Assembly: GCF_023195775.1 (NCBI RefSeq)
Contig: NZ_CP096205.1
Location: 2,232,001-2,296,000 of the forward strand
Source of the DNA: Flavobacterium azooxidireducens
Lineage (GTDB): Bacteria > Bacteroidota > Bacteroidia > Flavobacteriales > Flavobacteriaceae
DNA length: 64,000 nt
Direction: 5' to 3'
A model generated the notes under the pieces. The model did no database searches. It saw nothing but the letters and a program-made list of their open reading frames with translations, and was not told the DNA's origin. This document shows, piece after piece, positions 16,021 through 23,295 of this stretch. Numbering within the stretch: the stretch's first letter is position 1; each line of letters starts with the position of its first letter. Made by a program: the position numbers and the translations under genes.

Positions 16021-17376
16021 ATGAGAACCCACTTTATCGCCATCGGCGGAGCCGCCATGCACAATTTAGCACTTGCTTTACACCACAAAGGATATCACGT
16101 TACAGGAAGTGACGATGCTATTTTTGAACCTTCCAAATCACGTTTAGAAAAGTTCGGACTTTTGCCTGACGAAATGGGATGGTTTCCTGAAAAAATAACA
16201 TTAGATATTGAAGCAATTATCTTGGGAATGCACGCCAAAGCAGACAATCCAGAATTGTTGAAGGCGAAAGAATTGGGTTTAAAAATTTATTCCTATCCTG
16301 AATTTTTATACGAACAATCAAAAAATAAAACTCGTGTTGTAATTGGTGGTTCGCACGGAAAAACAACAATTACTTCAATGATTTTGCACGTGATGCATTA
16401 TCATAACATTGAAGTCGATTATATGGTAGGAGCACAGTTGGAAGGTTTTGACACGATGGTTCATCTAACCGAAAAAAATGATTTTATCGTTTTGGAAGGT
16501 GATGAATATTTATCATCTCCAATTGACAGAAGACCTAAATTTCATTTGTATCAACCCAATATTGCATTACTTTCCGGGATTGCTTGGGATCATATTAATG
16601 TGTTTCCAACCTTTGAAAATTATGTAGAACAATTTGAAATTTTTGTCAATCAAATTACAAAAGGTGGCATTTTGGTGTATAATGAAGAAGATGAAACGGT
16701 GAAAAAAGTAGCCGAAGAAACGACCAACACCATCCGAAGATTGCCTTATCAAACACCCAATTATTCCGTTGAAAATGGAACAACTTATCTCGATACTCCT
16801 GAAGGACCAATGCCAATTGAAGTATTCGGAGCTCACAATTTGAATAATCTTGCCGGAGCCAAATGGATTTGCCAAAATATGGGTGTCGATGAAGCCGATT
16901 TTTATGAAGCCATTGCCAGTTTTAAAGGAGCCTCTAAACGATTAGAAAAGATTGCAGAGGGGAAAGGAAAAGTAGCCTACAAAGATTTCGCTCATTCACC
17001 CAGTAAAGTTTCTGCGACTACCAAAGCCGTTAAAAATCAATATCCCGATAGAAAATTAGTAGCTTGTTTAGAATTGCACACCTATAGTAGTTTGAATGCT
17101 GAATTTCTAAAAGAATATGAAGGAGCTTTAGATGCTGCCGATCTTGCCGTTGTTTTTTATTCGCCAGATGCGGTAAAAATCAAACAATTGGAAGAAGTAA
17201 CGTATGACCAGATCGCACAATCGTTCAAACGAAATGATTTGATTATTTACACAAATCCAACCGAGTTTAAAGATTTTTTATTTTCAACTAATTTGGATAA
17301 TTCTGCTCTGTTATTGATGAGTTCAGGGAATTATGGTGGGTTGGATTTTGAGGAGGTGCAGCAGTTGGTTAATTAG
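16021..17376 (+). CDS. mpl: UDP-N-acetylmuramate:L-Ala-gamma-D-Glu-meso-DAP ligase (Mpl), Mur ligase family
   Basis: A cytoplasmic ligase that reattaches the recycled tripeptide L-Ala-D-Glu-mDAP to UDP-MurNAc, saving peptidoglycan material. It starts at ATG 16021 (MRTHFIAIGGAAMHNLALAL), the characteristic Mpl N-terminus, giving 451 residues. The ATP loop GGSHGKTTITSM is near residues 108-119. The central domain has LEGDEYLSSPIDRRPKFHLY and WDHINVFPTFENY; the third domain has KDFAHSPSKV and ELHTYSSLNAEFL. All Mur ligase landmarks are intact. Its stop is followed by the repeat cluster around the GIY-YIG gene. Confidence 0.93.
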   Translation: MRTHFIAIGGAAMHNLALALHHKGYHVTGSDDAIFEPSKSRLEKFGLLPDEMGWFPEKITLDIEAIILGMHAKADNPELLKAKELGLKIYSYPEFLYEQSKNKTRVVIGGSHGKTTITSMILHVMHYHNIEVDYMVGAQLEGFDTMVHLTEKNDFIVLEGDEYLSSPIDRRPKFHLYQPNIALLSGIAWDHINVFPTFENYVEQFEIFVNQITKGGILVYNEEDETVKKVAEETTNTIRRLPYQTPNYSVENGTTYLDTPEGPMPIEVFGAHNLNNLAGAKWICQNMGVDEADFYEAIASFKGASKRLEKIAEGKGKVAYKDFAHSPSKVSATTKAVKNQYPDRKLVACLELHTYSSLNAEFLKEYEGALDAADLAVVFYSPDAVKIKQLEEVTYDQIAQSFKRNDLIIYTNPTEFKDFLFSTNLDNSALLLMSSGNYGGLDFEEVQQLVN

Positions 17377-17392
17377 ATAATTCATTTTTGAT

Positions 17393-17440
17393 GAGATTGC
17401 TTCGCCAGTTCGCTATCGCTTGTGTCCTACGAAATGACAA
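17393..17440 (-). repeat. Long-form GAGATTGC...AATGACA repeat, copy 1
   Basis: GAGATTGCTTCGCCAGTTCGC, then TATCGCTTGTGTCCTACGAAATGACAA. It is a longer relative of the short repeats that follow and shares their ends (GAGATT..., ...AATGACAA). A homologous copy in the other orientation is at 23185-23249, sharing AGCGAACTGGCG.AGCAATCTC. Confidence 0.72.
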
Positions 17441-17461
17441 TATTGTTGAAAAACTAAGTAT

Positions 17462-17582
17462 GAGATTCCTACGGAATGACAAAATTGCGGGTAATTTTTG
17501 CTAAAGATTACATCAAAGATGTTTCAGAAACTTTTAGTATGCGTAAAGCTCAACGTCTAGTTTGTCATTCCGTAGGAATCTC
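17462..17582. repeat. Composite inverted-repeat element 1, left of the GIY-YIG gene
   Basis: Two inverted copies of a 21-base hairpin repeat (GAGATTCCTACGGAATGAC.. at 17462-17482, and GTCATTCCGTAGGAATCTC ending at 17582) enclose a core of about 79 bases. Each copy has an internal hairpin ATTCC-TAC-GGAAT. The core shares GCGGGTAA, CAGAAACTTTTAG and CAACGTCTAG with the core of element 2 (17998-18115). It ends 32 bases before the GIY-YIG start codon. Confidence 0.88.
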
Positions 17583-17614
17583 AAAATCGATTACTTTTTA
17601 AATTGATTTTTACT

Positions 17615-17926
17615 ATGATTGAATTTACAGAAGGAATTTATACTTTTTACGTTTACATTTTAACAAATAAAAGTAAAACAGTTCTATATACCGGTGTAAC
17701 TAATAATTTGAAATTACGTTTACAACAACATAAAGATAAACTGAATCCAAATAGTTTCACTGCTCGTTACAATACTCATTTTTTGATTTTTTATGAAAAG
17801 TTCGGTTGGATTCAATTAGCAATTGAAAGAGAAAAGGAAATTAAAAACTTATCAAGAGAAAGAAAATTGAATTTGATTAAAGAAATGAATCCTGATTTGG
17901 AATTTTGGAATGATTTTTTTAAGTAG
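17615..17926 (+). CDS. GIY-YIG domain nuclease, single-domain, embedded in palindromic repeats
   Basis: The 103-residue protein consists of little more than one GIY-YIG domain: FYVYILTNKSKTVLYTGVTNNLKLRLQQHK carries the two Tyr motifs and the catalytic Arg, and AIEREKEIKNLSRERKLNLIKEMNP carries the Glu helix. Single-domain members of this group (UvrC N-domain/YhbQ-like) are frequent in Flavobacteriia and mostly uncharacterised. ATG 17615 is preferred over an upstream TTG at 17603. The gene is bracketed by seven near-identical copies of a hairpin repeat and two homologous composite elements, with no other gene inside. By analogy with REP-associated transposases, it may act on these repeats; this is inference. 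Confidence 0.88.
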   Translation: MIEFTEGIYTFYVYILTNKSKTVLYTGVTNNLKLRLQQHKDKLNPNSFTARYNTHFLIFYEKFGWIQLAIEREKEIKNLSRERKLNLIKEMNPDLEFWNDFFK

Positions 17927-17953
17927 TTGATTTCGTAAAGTTCAAGCTTTCGT

Positions 17954-18213
17954 TTGTCATTCCGTAGGAATCTCAATCAAGTAAAGCTAAGTTTTTTAGA
18001 TTCCTACGGAATGACAAGATAGCGGGTAAGCTGTGTTAAAAATTAAACCAAAGATTTTTCAGAAACTTTTAGATTGCGTGTAGCAACGTCTAGTTTGTCA
18101 TTCCGTAGGAATCTCAAGTAAAACAATGTTGCCTTTTTAGATTCCTACGGAATGACAAGATTGCGTTTAAACTGCCGCGGTGAAGTATGATCGAGATTCC
18201 TGCGGAATGACAA
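17954..18213. repeat. Repeat cluster right of the GIY-YIG gene (five hairpin copies, composite element 2)
   Basis: This takes up most of the 305-base gap 17927-18231. Copies of the GTCATTCCGTAGGAATCTC repeat lie at 17954-17974 (forward), 17998-18017 (reverse), 18095-18115 (forward), 18139-18158 (reverse) and 18193-18213 (reverse, with one change, CCTGCGG). 17954-18017 and 18095-18158 each form a 64-base inverted pair able to fold into a long hairpin. 17998-18115 is homologous to the left composite element, including the core words CAGAAACTTTTAG and CAACGTCTAG. The last copy ends 18 bases before the convergent DUF1287 stop. Confidence 0.9.
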
Positions 18214-18231
18214 AATTACGAAAGATTAACT

Positions 18232-18822
18232 CTAATTTTTAGGCTTGTAAGTGTAGTGCCCCACAATCTTCCAACTAAACAAACAATCCTCCAAAACCTG
18301 TCCGCTTCCAACATTGTGCACAATTAAATTGCGTTTTCCATCGGTTGATTTTTTGTGTGTAACAATACCGATGTGCGGAAGTTTGTCGCCAATCATCCAA
18401 GTTACTAAGTCACCTGTTTTATAATCGGAAGCATTATTGGTAATGGTTAATTTTTCTCCTTTTCGTTCAAAAAATACTTCTAAATTTGGAACTCTACGAT
18501 GATCAATATTAGTATCCGGTTTTTTTAATCCCCATTTTTTTAAGTTTGGGTATTTGGAGAAATTCGCTTTCAAATCTTCGTGTAATTCTTTTTGCAAGTC
18601 AATGCCTAATTTCCGATAAGCTCGAATAATTACATCGGTGCAAACTCCTTTGTCTTTTGCCACATCACCGTTTGGATATTTAATACCAACATATGATGGG
18701 TCATAAGTCACTTTATCTTTCGTTAATTCTAAAGCCGCATTAGATAATTTCTGCGAAAAAGAAGTTGGATTAATCGTGAAAATCCAAAGTAATAGAAAAG
18801 AGGGGAGAAGTTGTAATTTCAT
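18232..18822 (-). CDS. DUF1287 domain exported protein (possible cysteine amidase/peptidase fold)
   Basis: The 196-residue protein has an N-terminal signal peptide (MKLQLLPSFLLLWIFTINPTSFSQ). It matches my memory of the DUF1287 family: VTYDPSYVGIKYPNGDVAKDKGVCTDVIIRAYRKLGIDLQ, then DHRRVPNLEVFFERKG and LPHIGIVTHKK with IVHNVGSG. The conserved Cys (GVCTDVI) and His (LPHIGIV) are placed as in NlpC/P60-type Cys-His hydrolases, which suggests a cell-wall or peptide amide substrate; the activity is unproved. It lies divergent from radC, and its 3' end abuts the repeat cluster. Confidence 0.85.
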   Translation of the reverse strand: MKLQLLPSFLLLWIFTINPTSFSQKLSNAALELTKDKVTYDPSYVGIKYPNGDVAKDKGVCTDVIIRAYRKLGIDLQKELHEDLKANFSKYPNLKKWGLKKPDTNIDHRRVPNLEVFFERKGEKLTITNNASDYKTGDLVTWMIGDKLPHIGIVTHKKSTDGKRNLIVHNVGSGQVLEDCLFSWKIVGHYTYKPKN

Positions 18823-18920
18823 CGTTTGTATTTTTGGTTCAACGCTTTTTTTAAGAAGATTATTGCATAGTTAAATAAATTGATTAATTTTAAAATCAGA
18901 TTATTATAAACGCCAAACAG

Positions 18921-19616
18921 ATGGAACCAAACACTCCTTTTTCAATAAAATATTGGGCAGAAGACGACAAACCTCGTGAAAAACTCATGCTCAAAGGAAA
19001 AGCAGCTTTAAGTGATGCGGAACTTCTTGCCATCATTATCGGTTCCGGAAGCAGAAACGAAAGTGCTGTTGATTTGAGTAAACGAATTTTGGCTCATGTT
19101 CAAAACAACCTAAATGCTTTAGGGAAATTATCACTTAAACAACTTACAGAGTTTAAAGGAATTGGCGAAGCAAAAGCCATTTCTATCATTGCTGCCACAG
19201 AATTAGGCAGGAGACGAAGGGCAGAAGAAGTACCGGAACTAATGAAAATCAATTCAAGTAAAGTGATTTTTGAGGTTATGCAACCCATTATTGGCGAGCT
19301 GCCTTATGAGGAGTTTTGGGTTTTATATTTGAATAATGCAAACACGATTATTCATAAAGCTCAACTAAGCAAAGGCGGAATCACAGGAACCGTTGTTGAT
19401 GTTCGAATTATTCTAAAAACCGCTCTAGAACATAATGCCTTAGCTTTTGTGCTTGTTCACAATCATCCCTCGGGAAAATTATTTGCGAGTGAGTCTGATT
19501 TCGAAATCACAAAAAAAATACAATTAGCAGCAAAACAACTTGATATGCGAGTTGTTGATCATGTGATTATTGCCGAAAATGGCTATTATAGTTTTGCAGA
19601 TGATGATAAGTTGTAA
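18921..19616 (+). CDS. radC: RadC family JAB/MPN protein
   Basis: The 231-residue protein has an N-terminal helix-hairpin-helix half (LSDAELLAIIIGSG, LKQLTEFKGIGEAKAISIIAATELGRR) and a C-terminal JAMM metalloprotease-like half. The zinc motif HNHPSGKLFASESD is at residues 180-193 and complete. RadC was named for DNA repair, but that role is not supported in the main model organisms; it may assist fork processing or simply be a metal hydrolase. ATG gives the standard MEPNTPFSIKYWAEDDKPREKL start. Confidence 0.93.
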   Translation: MEPNTPFSIKYWAEDDKPREKLMLKGKAALSDAELLAIIIGSGSRNESAVDLSKRILAHVQNNLNALGKLSLKQLTEFKGIGEAKAISIIAATELGRRRRAEEVPELMKINSSKVIFEVMQPIIGELPYEEFWVLYLNNANTIIHKAQLSKGGITGTVVDVRIILKTALEHNALAFVLVHNHPSGKLFASESDFEITKKIQLAAKQLDMRVVDHVIIAENGYYSFADDDKL

Positions 19617-19649
19617 GCAATTTATTTTTAAAATTTTTAATTTATTTGA

Positions 19650-20473
19650 ATGAAAAAACTACTATTAGTCACTTTTTTTTATTGTTTTTAAACTTAGCTT
19701 TTTGTCAAATTACCATTAATGGGATTGTGCAAACTGAAAGCAAAACACCTTTGCAATATGTGAACATTGGAATAAAAAATAAAAATATTGGAACTATTTC
19801 AAACGAAAAAGGTCATTTTTTAATCACAATTGATAATTCAAAAACAGAAGAATTATTAACTTTTTCATCCATTGGATTTGAAGAGAAAAGTATAAAAATT
19901 GAAGAATTAATTCAGTCGAAATTCCAAGAGATTATTCTCAAAGAGAAAATAAGTGAATTGGATGAAGTTATTGTGGTTTCAAAGAAAGCAACTGAAATCA
20001 AATTAGGAACAAAATCATATAGCTCAATGGTTGCAGGATATGTTCGAGCAAATAATGATGTGAATAATGATATTCAAGAGTTGGCAAAAAAAATTAAAAT
20101 CAAAAAACCTTCACATATTTTAGATGTCAATTTAAACTTATTTAATGTTAGGGTTGACACAGCCAGTTTTCGAATAAATATTTACAACATCAAAAATGAT
20201 TTGCCAAATGAGAAAATTAATTTAGAGAATATTATTGTTGTAAAAAAAGTTGAAAACGGATGGAATAAATTTGATTTGCAAAATTTTGATTTAAAATTTG
20301 ATGAGCCACTATTTATTAGTATTGAATATTTACCAAAACAAAAAGATGAAGAGGAGCCTTTTCGATATAGCGGACAGTTATTTGGCGAATCCATAACTCG
20401 ATCTTCTAGTCTAGGAAATTGGAATTCAAAGAGCGGTTTAACGATAGCAATGTATGTTACAGTTAAGCAATAA
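19650..20473 (+). pseudogene. Carboxypeptidase-like regulatory-domain exported protein, frameshifted in its signal peptide
   Basis: ATG 19650 starts a perfect signal peptide, MKKLLLVTFF, but the frame stops 13 codons later at 19689. One extra T in the T8 run (19673-19680) would join it to the long downstream frame as MKKLLLVTFFLLFLNLAFCQ, followed by ITINGIVQTESKTPLQYVNIGIKNKNIGTISNEKGHF. That is the CarboxypepD_reg-like beta-sandwich of TonB-associated proteins (about residues 20-95). The rest (ELDEVIVVSKKATEIKLGTKSYSS onward) has no recognised domain. The downstream frame has no ATG until deep inside, only a TTG at 19646. Decay, phase variation at the T tract, or a sequencing error are all possible. 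Confidence 0.8.
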
Positions 20474-20591
20474 ATAGGTGAGAAAATTTTATTTGATAAA
20501 AAAGAAATCTTTACTCTTAGGCTAATTTTTAGAATTGATTAACAACTCATTTTTTAAATTATCAGTATCTTTCCAATCTAATTAAAATGGA

Positions 20592-21221
20592 ATGATTTAT
20601 ACAGAAAATTTAACTTTCTCATTTAACGAAACTACGCATTTTTCCTTTCCGAATATCACAAGTAATGAATCAGAAATAGTATTGATTACCGGAAATTCAG
20701 GAAAAGGGAAAACCACGTTATTACATCTTTTGGGTGGGTTGCTGCGACCAAAATCGGGATCCATTTCGATTCAAAACACCAACATTTCTACTTTGTCTGA
20801 AAAAGAATTAGATCGCTTTCGCGGAAGAAATATCGGTTTAGTTTTACAACAATCGCATTTTGTAGCTTCTTTAAATGTGCTTGAAAATGTGGTGTTAGCG
20901 TCATGGTTGGCAACTGGTAAAAAAGCAACAGAAAAAGCAAAATCATTGTTGAAAGAGTTAGATTTAGAAGATCAAATGTATAAATTACCTTCCAATTTAA
21001 GTGTTGGACAACAACAGCGAGTTTCAATTGCAAGAGCATTAATTAACGAACCAAAATTGCTTTTAGCCGATGAACCAACCTCAAGTTTAGATGATGAAAA
21101 TGCAGCAAAAGTAGCCGATTTATTAGCTCATTTATCCAAAGAATACAAAGCTGCGTTGATAATTGTGACTCACGACCAACGATTAAAAGATAAATTTTCT
21201 AACCAATTAAACTTAAACTAA
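20592..21221 (+). CDS. ABC transporter ATP-binding protein (LolD/MacB-like)
   Basis: The 209-residue ATPase has Walker A GNSGKGKTT at residues 34-42, the Q-loop in VLQQSHFV, the signature LSVGQQQR near residue 136, Walker B LLLADEPTSSLD and the switch His in IIVTHDQR. The family (LolCDE/MacB/FtsE type) drives mechanotransmission permeases instead of classic importers. The next gene encodes exactly such an FtsX-like permease and starts at the base after this stop, so the two form one transporter. It has no close upstream gene in the same unit. Confidence 0.93.
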   Translation: MIYTENLTFSFNETTHFSFPNITSNESEIVLITGNSGKGKTTLLHLLGGLLRPKSGSISIQNTNISTLSEKELDRFRGRNIGLVLQQSHFVASLNVLENVVLASWLATGKKATEKAKSLLKELDLEDQMYKLPSNLSVGQQQRVSIARALINEPKLLLADEPTSSLDDENAAKVADLLAHLSKEYKAALIIVTHDQRLKDKFSNQLNLN

Positions 21222-22607
21222 ATGATAGCAAAATTAGCTTGGAAAAACCTTTGGTTTAAGCCGTTGAATACAGTTTTAAGTTTGGTTTTATTAACCGCTT
21301 CGGTTGCGATAATTTCATTATTAATTTTATTACAAGAGCAATTTGAAAAGCAATTTTCGAGTAATATTGATGGTGTCGATTTGGTTTTGGGAGCACAAGG
21401 AAGTCCGCTTCAATTGATACTTTCTTCTGTCTATCACGTTGATGCTCCAACCGGAAATATTGATTACAAAGAAGCCGAAGTTTGGATGAAACATCCGTTT
21501 GTAGAAACTGCTATTCCATTGGCTTTTGGCGATAATTACCGTGGATTTAAAATTGTGGGAACAATACCGGATTATATTAAAAAATATACTGCAACCATTT
21601 CTCAAGGCAAAGTTTTTGAAAAGAATTTCGAAGTCGTTATCGGAAGCGAAATTGCCAAAAAACTCAACATCAAACTCGGAGATAAATTTTTCGGAACCCA
21701 CGGCGATGCTGAAGAAGGTCACGTACACGAAGAATATGCGTATGTTGTGGTCGGAATTGCCTCACCAACCGGGAAGGTAATTGATAATTTAATTTTATGT
21801 ACGGTAGAAAGTGTTTGGGAAATGCATTCCGGACACGATTACGGTGGAGAAGCACATTCAGAAGATGAAAATCCACCTCACGGAGAAGAAGGTCATATTC
21901 ATGTGGATGGCGACGAACACGACCATGAAGAACACGTTCACGATGAAAATTGCAATCACGATCACGACGATTCTACAAATCCTGCTCACGGCGAAGAAGG
22001 TCACGTGCATGAAGATGGTGATGAACATGACCATGAGCACGATCACGACCACGATGAAGCCAAAGAAATTACGGCTGTTTTAGTGAAATTTAAAAATAAA
22101 ATGGGAATCATTTCTTGGCCGCGAATGATTGCTCAAAATACCAAAATGCAAGCCGCACTTCCTGCCATAGAGATTAACCGATTATTTTCGTTATTCGGAA
22201 TTGGGTTGCAAGCATTACAATATTTGGCTTATGGAATTATGTTGATTTCAGGAATAAGCATTTTCATCGCCTTGTATAACCGATTGAAAGAGCGAAAATA
22301 TGAATTTGCGTTGTTACGAGTTTCCGGTGCATCACGAATCCAAATGTTAGGTTTAGTATTGTTTGAAAGTTTATTACTTTGCATTGTAGGCTTTATCTTT
22401 GGTACGCTTTTTGGAAGATTAGCATTAGTTATGATTTCGAGCACCACGGACGAACAATTCAAAATGGCGTTTGATCCAATGACAATAATTTGGGAAAAAG
22501 AAGGAATTTTATTTTTGGTCACTATCTTTGTCGGGATTTTGGCAGCCGTGATTCCTGCGGTGAAAGCGTATCGATTAAATATTTCAAAAACATTAGCAAA
22601 TGCGTAA
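21222..22607 (+). CDS. FtsX/MacB-type ABC permease with a histidine-rich loop
   Basis: The 461-residue permease has one N-terminal membrane helix (TVLSLVLLTASVAIISLLILL), a large external MacB-like domain and three C-terminal helices (about 340-455), as in LolC/FtsX proteins. Residues about 200-278 hold 20 histidines with many Asp/Glu. They include an internal duplication of an HGEEGH(I/V)HxDGDEHDH block, a likely zinc or other transition-metal binding segment facing the periplasm. It is translationally linked to the ATPase upstream and overlaps the next gene by eight bases. The set resembles, from memory, zinc-regulated ABC modules such as Vibrio zrg; substrate export or import is not settled by sequence. 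Confidence 0.9.
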   Translation: MIAKLAWKNLWFKPLNTVLSLVLLTASVAIISLLILLQEQFEKQFSSNIDGVDLVLGAQGSPLQLILSSVYHVDAPTGNIDYKEAEVWMKHPFVETAIPLAFGDNYRGFKIVGTIPDYIKKYTATISQGKVFEKNFEVVIGSEIAKKLNIKLGDKFFGTHGDAEEGHVHEEYAYVVVGIASPTGKVIDNLILCTVESVWEMHSGHDYGGEAHSEDENPPHGEEGHIHVDGDEHDHEEHVHDENCNHDHDDSTNPAHGEEGHVHEDGDEHDHEHDHDHDEAKEITAVLVKFKNKMGIISWPRMIAQNTKMQAALPAIEINRLFSLFGIGLQALQYLAYGIMLISGISIFIALYNRLKERKYEFALLRVSGASRIQMLGLVLFESLLLCIVGFIFGTLFGRLALVMISSTTDEQFKMAFDPMTIIWEKEGILFLVTIFVGILAAVIPAVKAYRLNISKTLANA

Positions 22608-23172
22608 AATTTATATAGTTTTTATTCTACTATTCGGAATTATAATTGTGTTAGATGCTTCATTAGAAGTAAAATATCCTTTTTCTAACAAAGCAACTTC
22701 TGATGAAATTCCGGTTCAGAAAGCTGGATTTATTTCTTCCTTTGATACAAAAGTTGATTCAGCAGAAGATGATTTATTCACACAAGTGAAACCCGATACC
22801 TTATCTTGGAAATTGTTGGGTGTGATAAAATATATCAAAAAACCGGACAAAGATTATCCTGACGGCGTGATGTTTCCAATCATCAATTCGGATTTAAAAG
22901 CAAAAAGCAAAAAGAAAATCGTGATGAGCGGTTTTATTATTCCGATTGATAATGTGTCGTATGCATTGAGTAAAAATGTATTTGCTTCTTGTTTTTTCTG
23001 TGGTCAAGCCGGTCCCGAAACCATTATGGGAATTAAGTTTAAAGGAGCAACTCCAAAACTTAAAACCGATCAATATGTAACAATGGAAGGAACTTTTCGT
23101 TACAACGATAATGACGTAAACGACTGGATTTATCACATTGAAAACGCCGTAATTGTGAAAGGCGGAAAATAA
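22600..23172 (+). CDS. Exported or membrane-anchored protein, DUF3299-like, third gene of the ABC module
   Basis: The 190-residue protein has an N-terminal signal/anchor (IYIVFILLFGIIIVLDAS). Its C-terminal beta-rich domain (KIVMSGFIIPIDNVSYALSK, then CFFCGQAGPETIMGIKF, ending WIYHIENAVIV) resembles DUF3299-type OB-fold proteins. The CFFC pair could bind metal or be redox-active. Its start overlaps the permease gene by eight bases, so the three genes are one operon. The role is unknown; a metal-related periplasmic partner of the His-rich permease is a reasonable inference. Family assignment is from memory and is moderate. Confidence 0.72.
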   Translation: MRKIYIVFILLFGIIIVLDASLEVKYPFSNKATSDEIPVQKAGFISSFDTKVDSAEDDLFTQVKPDTLSWKLLGVIKYIKKPDKDYPDGVMFPIINSDLKAKSKKKIVMSGFIIPIDNVSYALSKNVFASCFFCGQAGPETIMGIKFKGATPKLKTDQYVTMEGTFRYNDNDVNDWIYHIENAVIVKGGK

Positions 23173-23184
23173 ACAGACACTTCT

Positions 23185-23249
23185 GTCATTCCGAAAGATG
23201 ACGAAGTCGAAATAGGACACGAGCGTCAGCGAACTGGCGTAGCAATCTC
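23185..23249 (+). repeat. Long-form GTCATTCC...GCAATCTC repeat, copy 2
   Basis: GTCATTCCGAAAGATGACGAAG, then TCGAAATAGGACACGAGCGTCAGCGAACTGGCGTAGCAATCTC. It shares AGGACAC.AGCG and AGCGAACTGGCG.AGCAATCTC with the complement of 17393-17440. It lies between the DUF3299-like gene and the HAD gene. Confidence 0.72.
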
Positions 23250-23295
23250 CTACGAAGTAGGATAGTATTGATTAACCACCACTCATCACCCTGCA

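Noticed and set aside
17462..18213. Possible CRISPR array
   Set aside because: Repeats alternate in orientation, spacing is irregular (23 to 371 bases), and the intervening sequences are themselves homologous instead of unique; no cas genes are near.
21330..22083. Open frames of 60 to 130 codons in other frames of the His-rich permease gene
   Set aside because: Produced by the CAC/GAT/GAA-rich codons of the loop; no starts, motifs or signals of their own.
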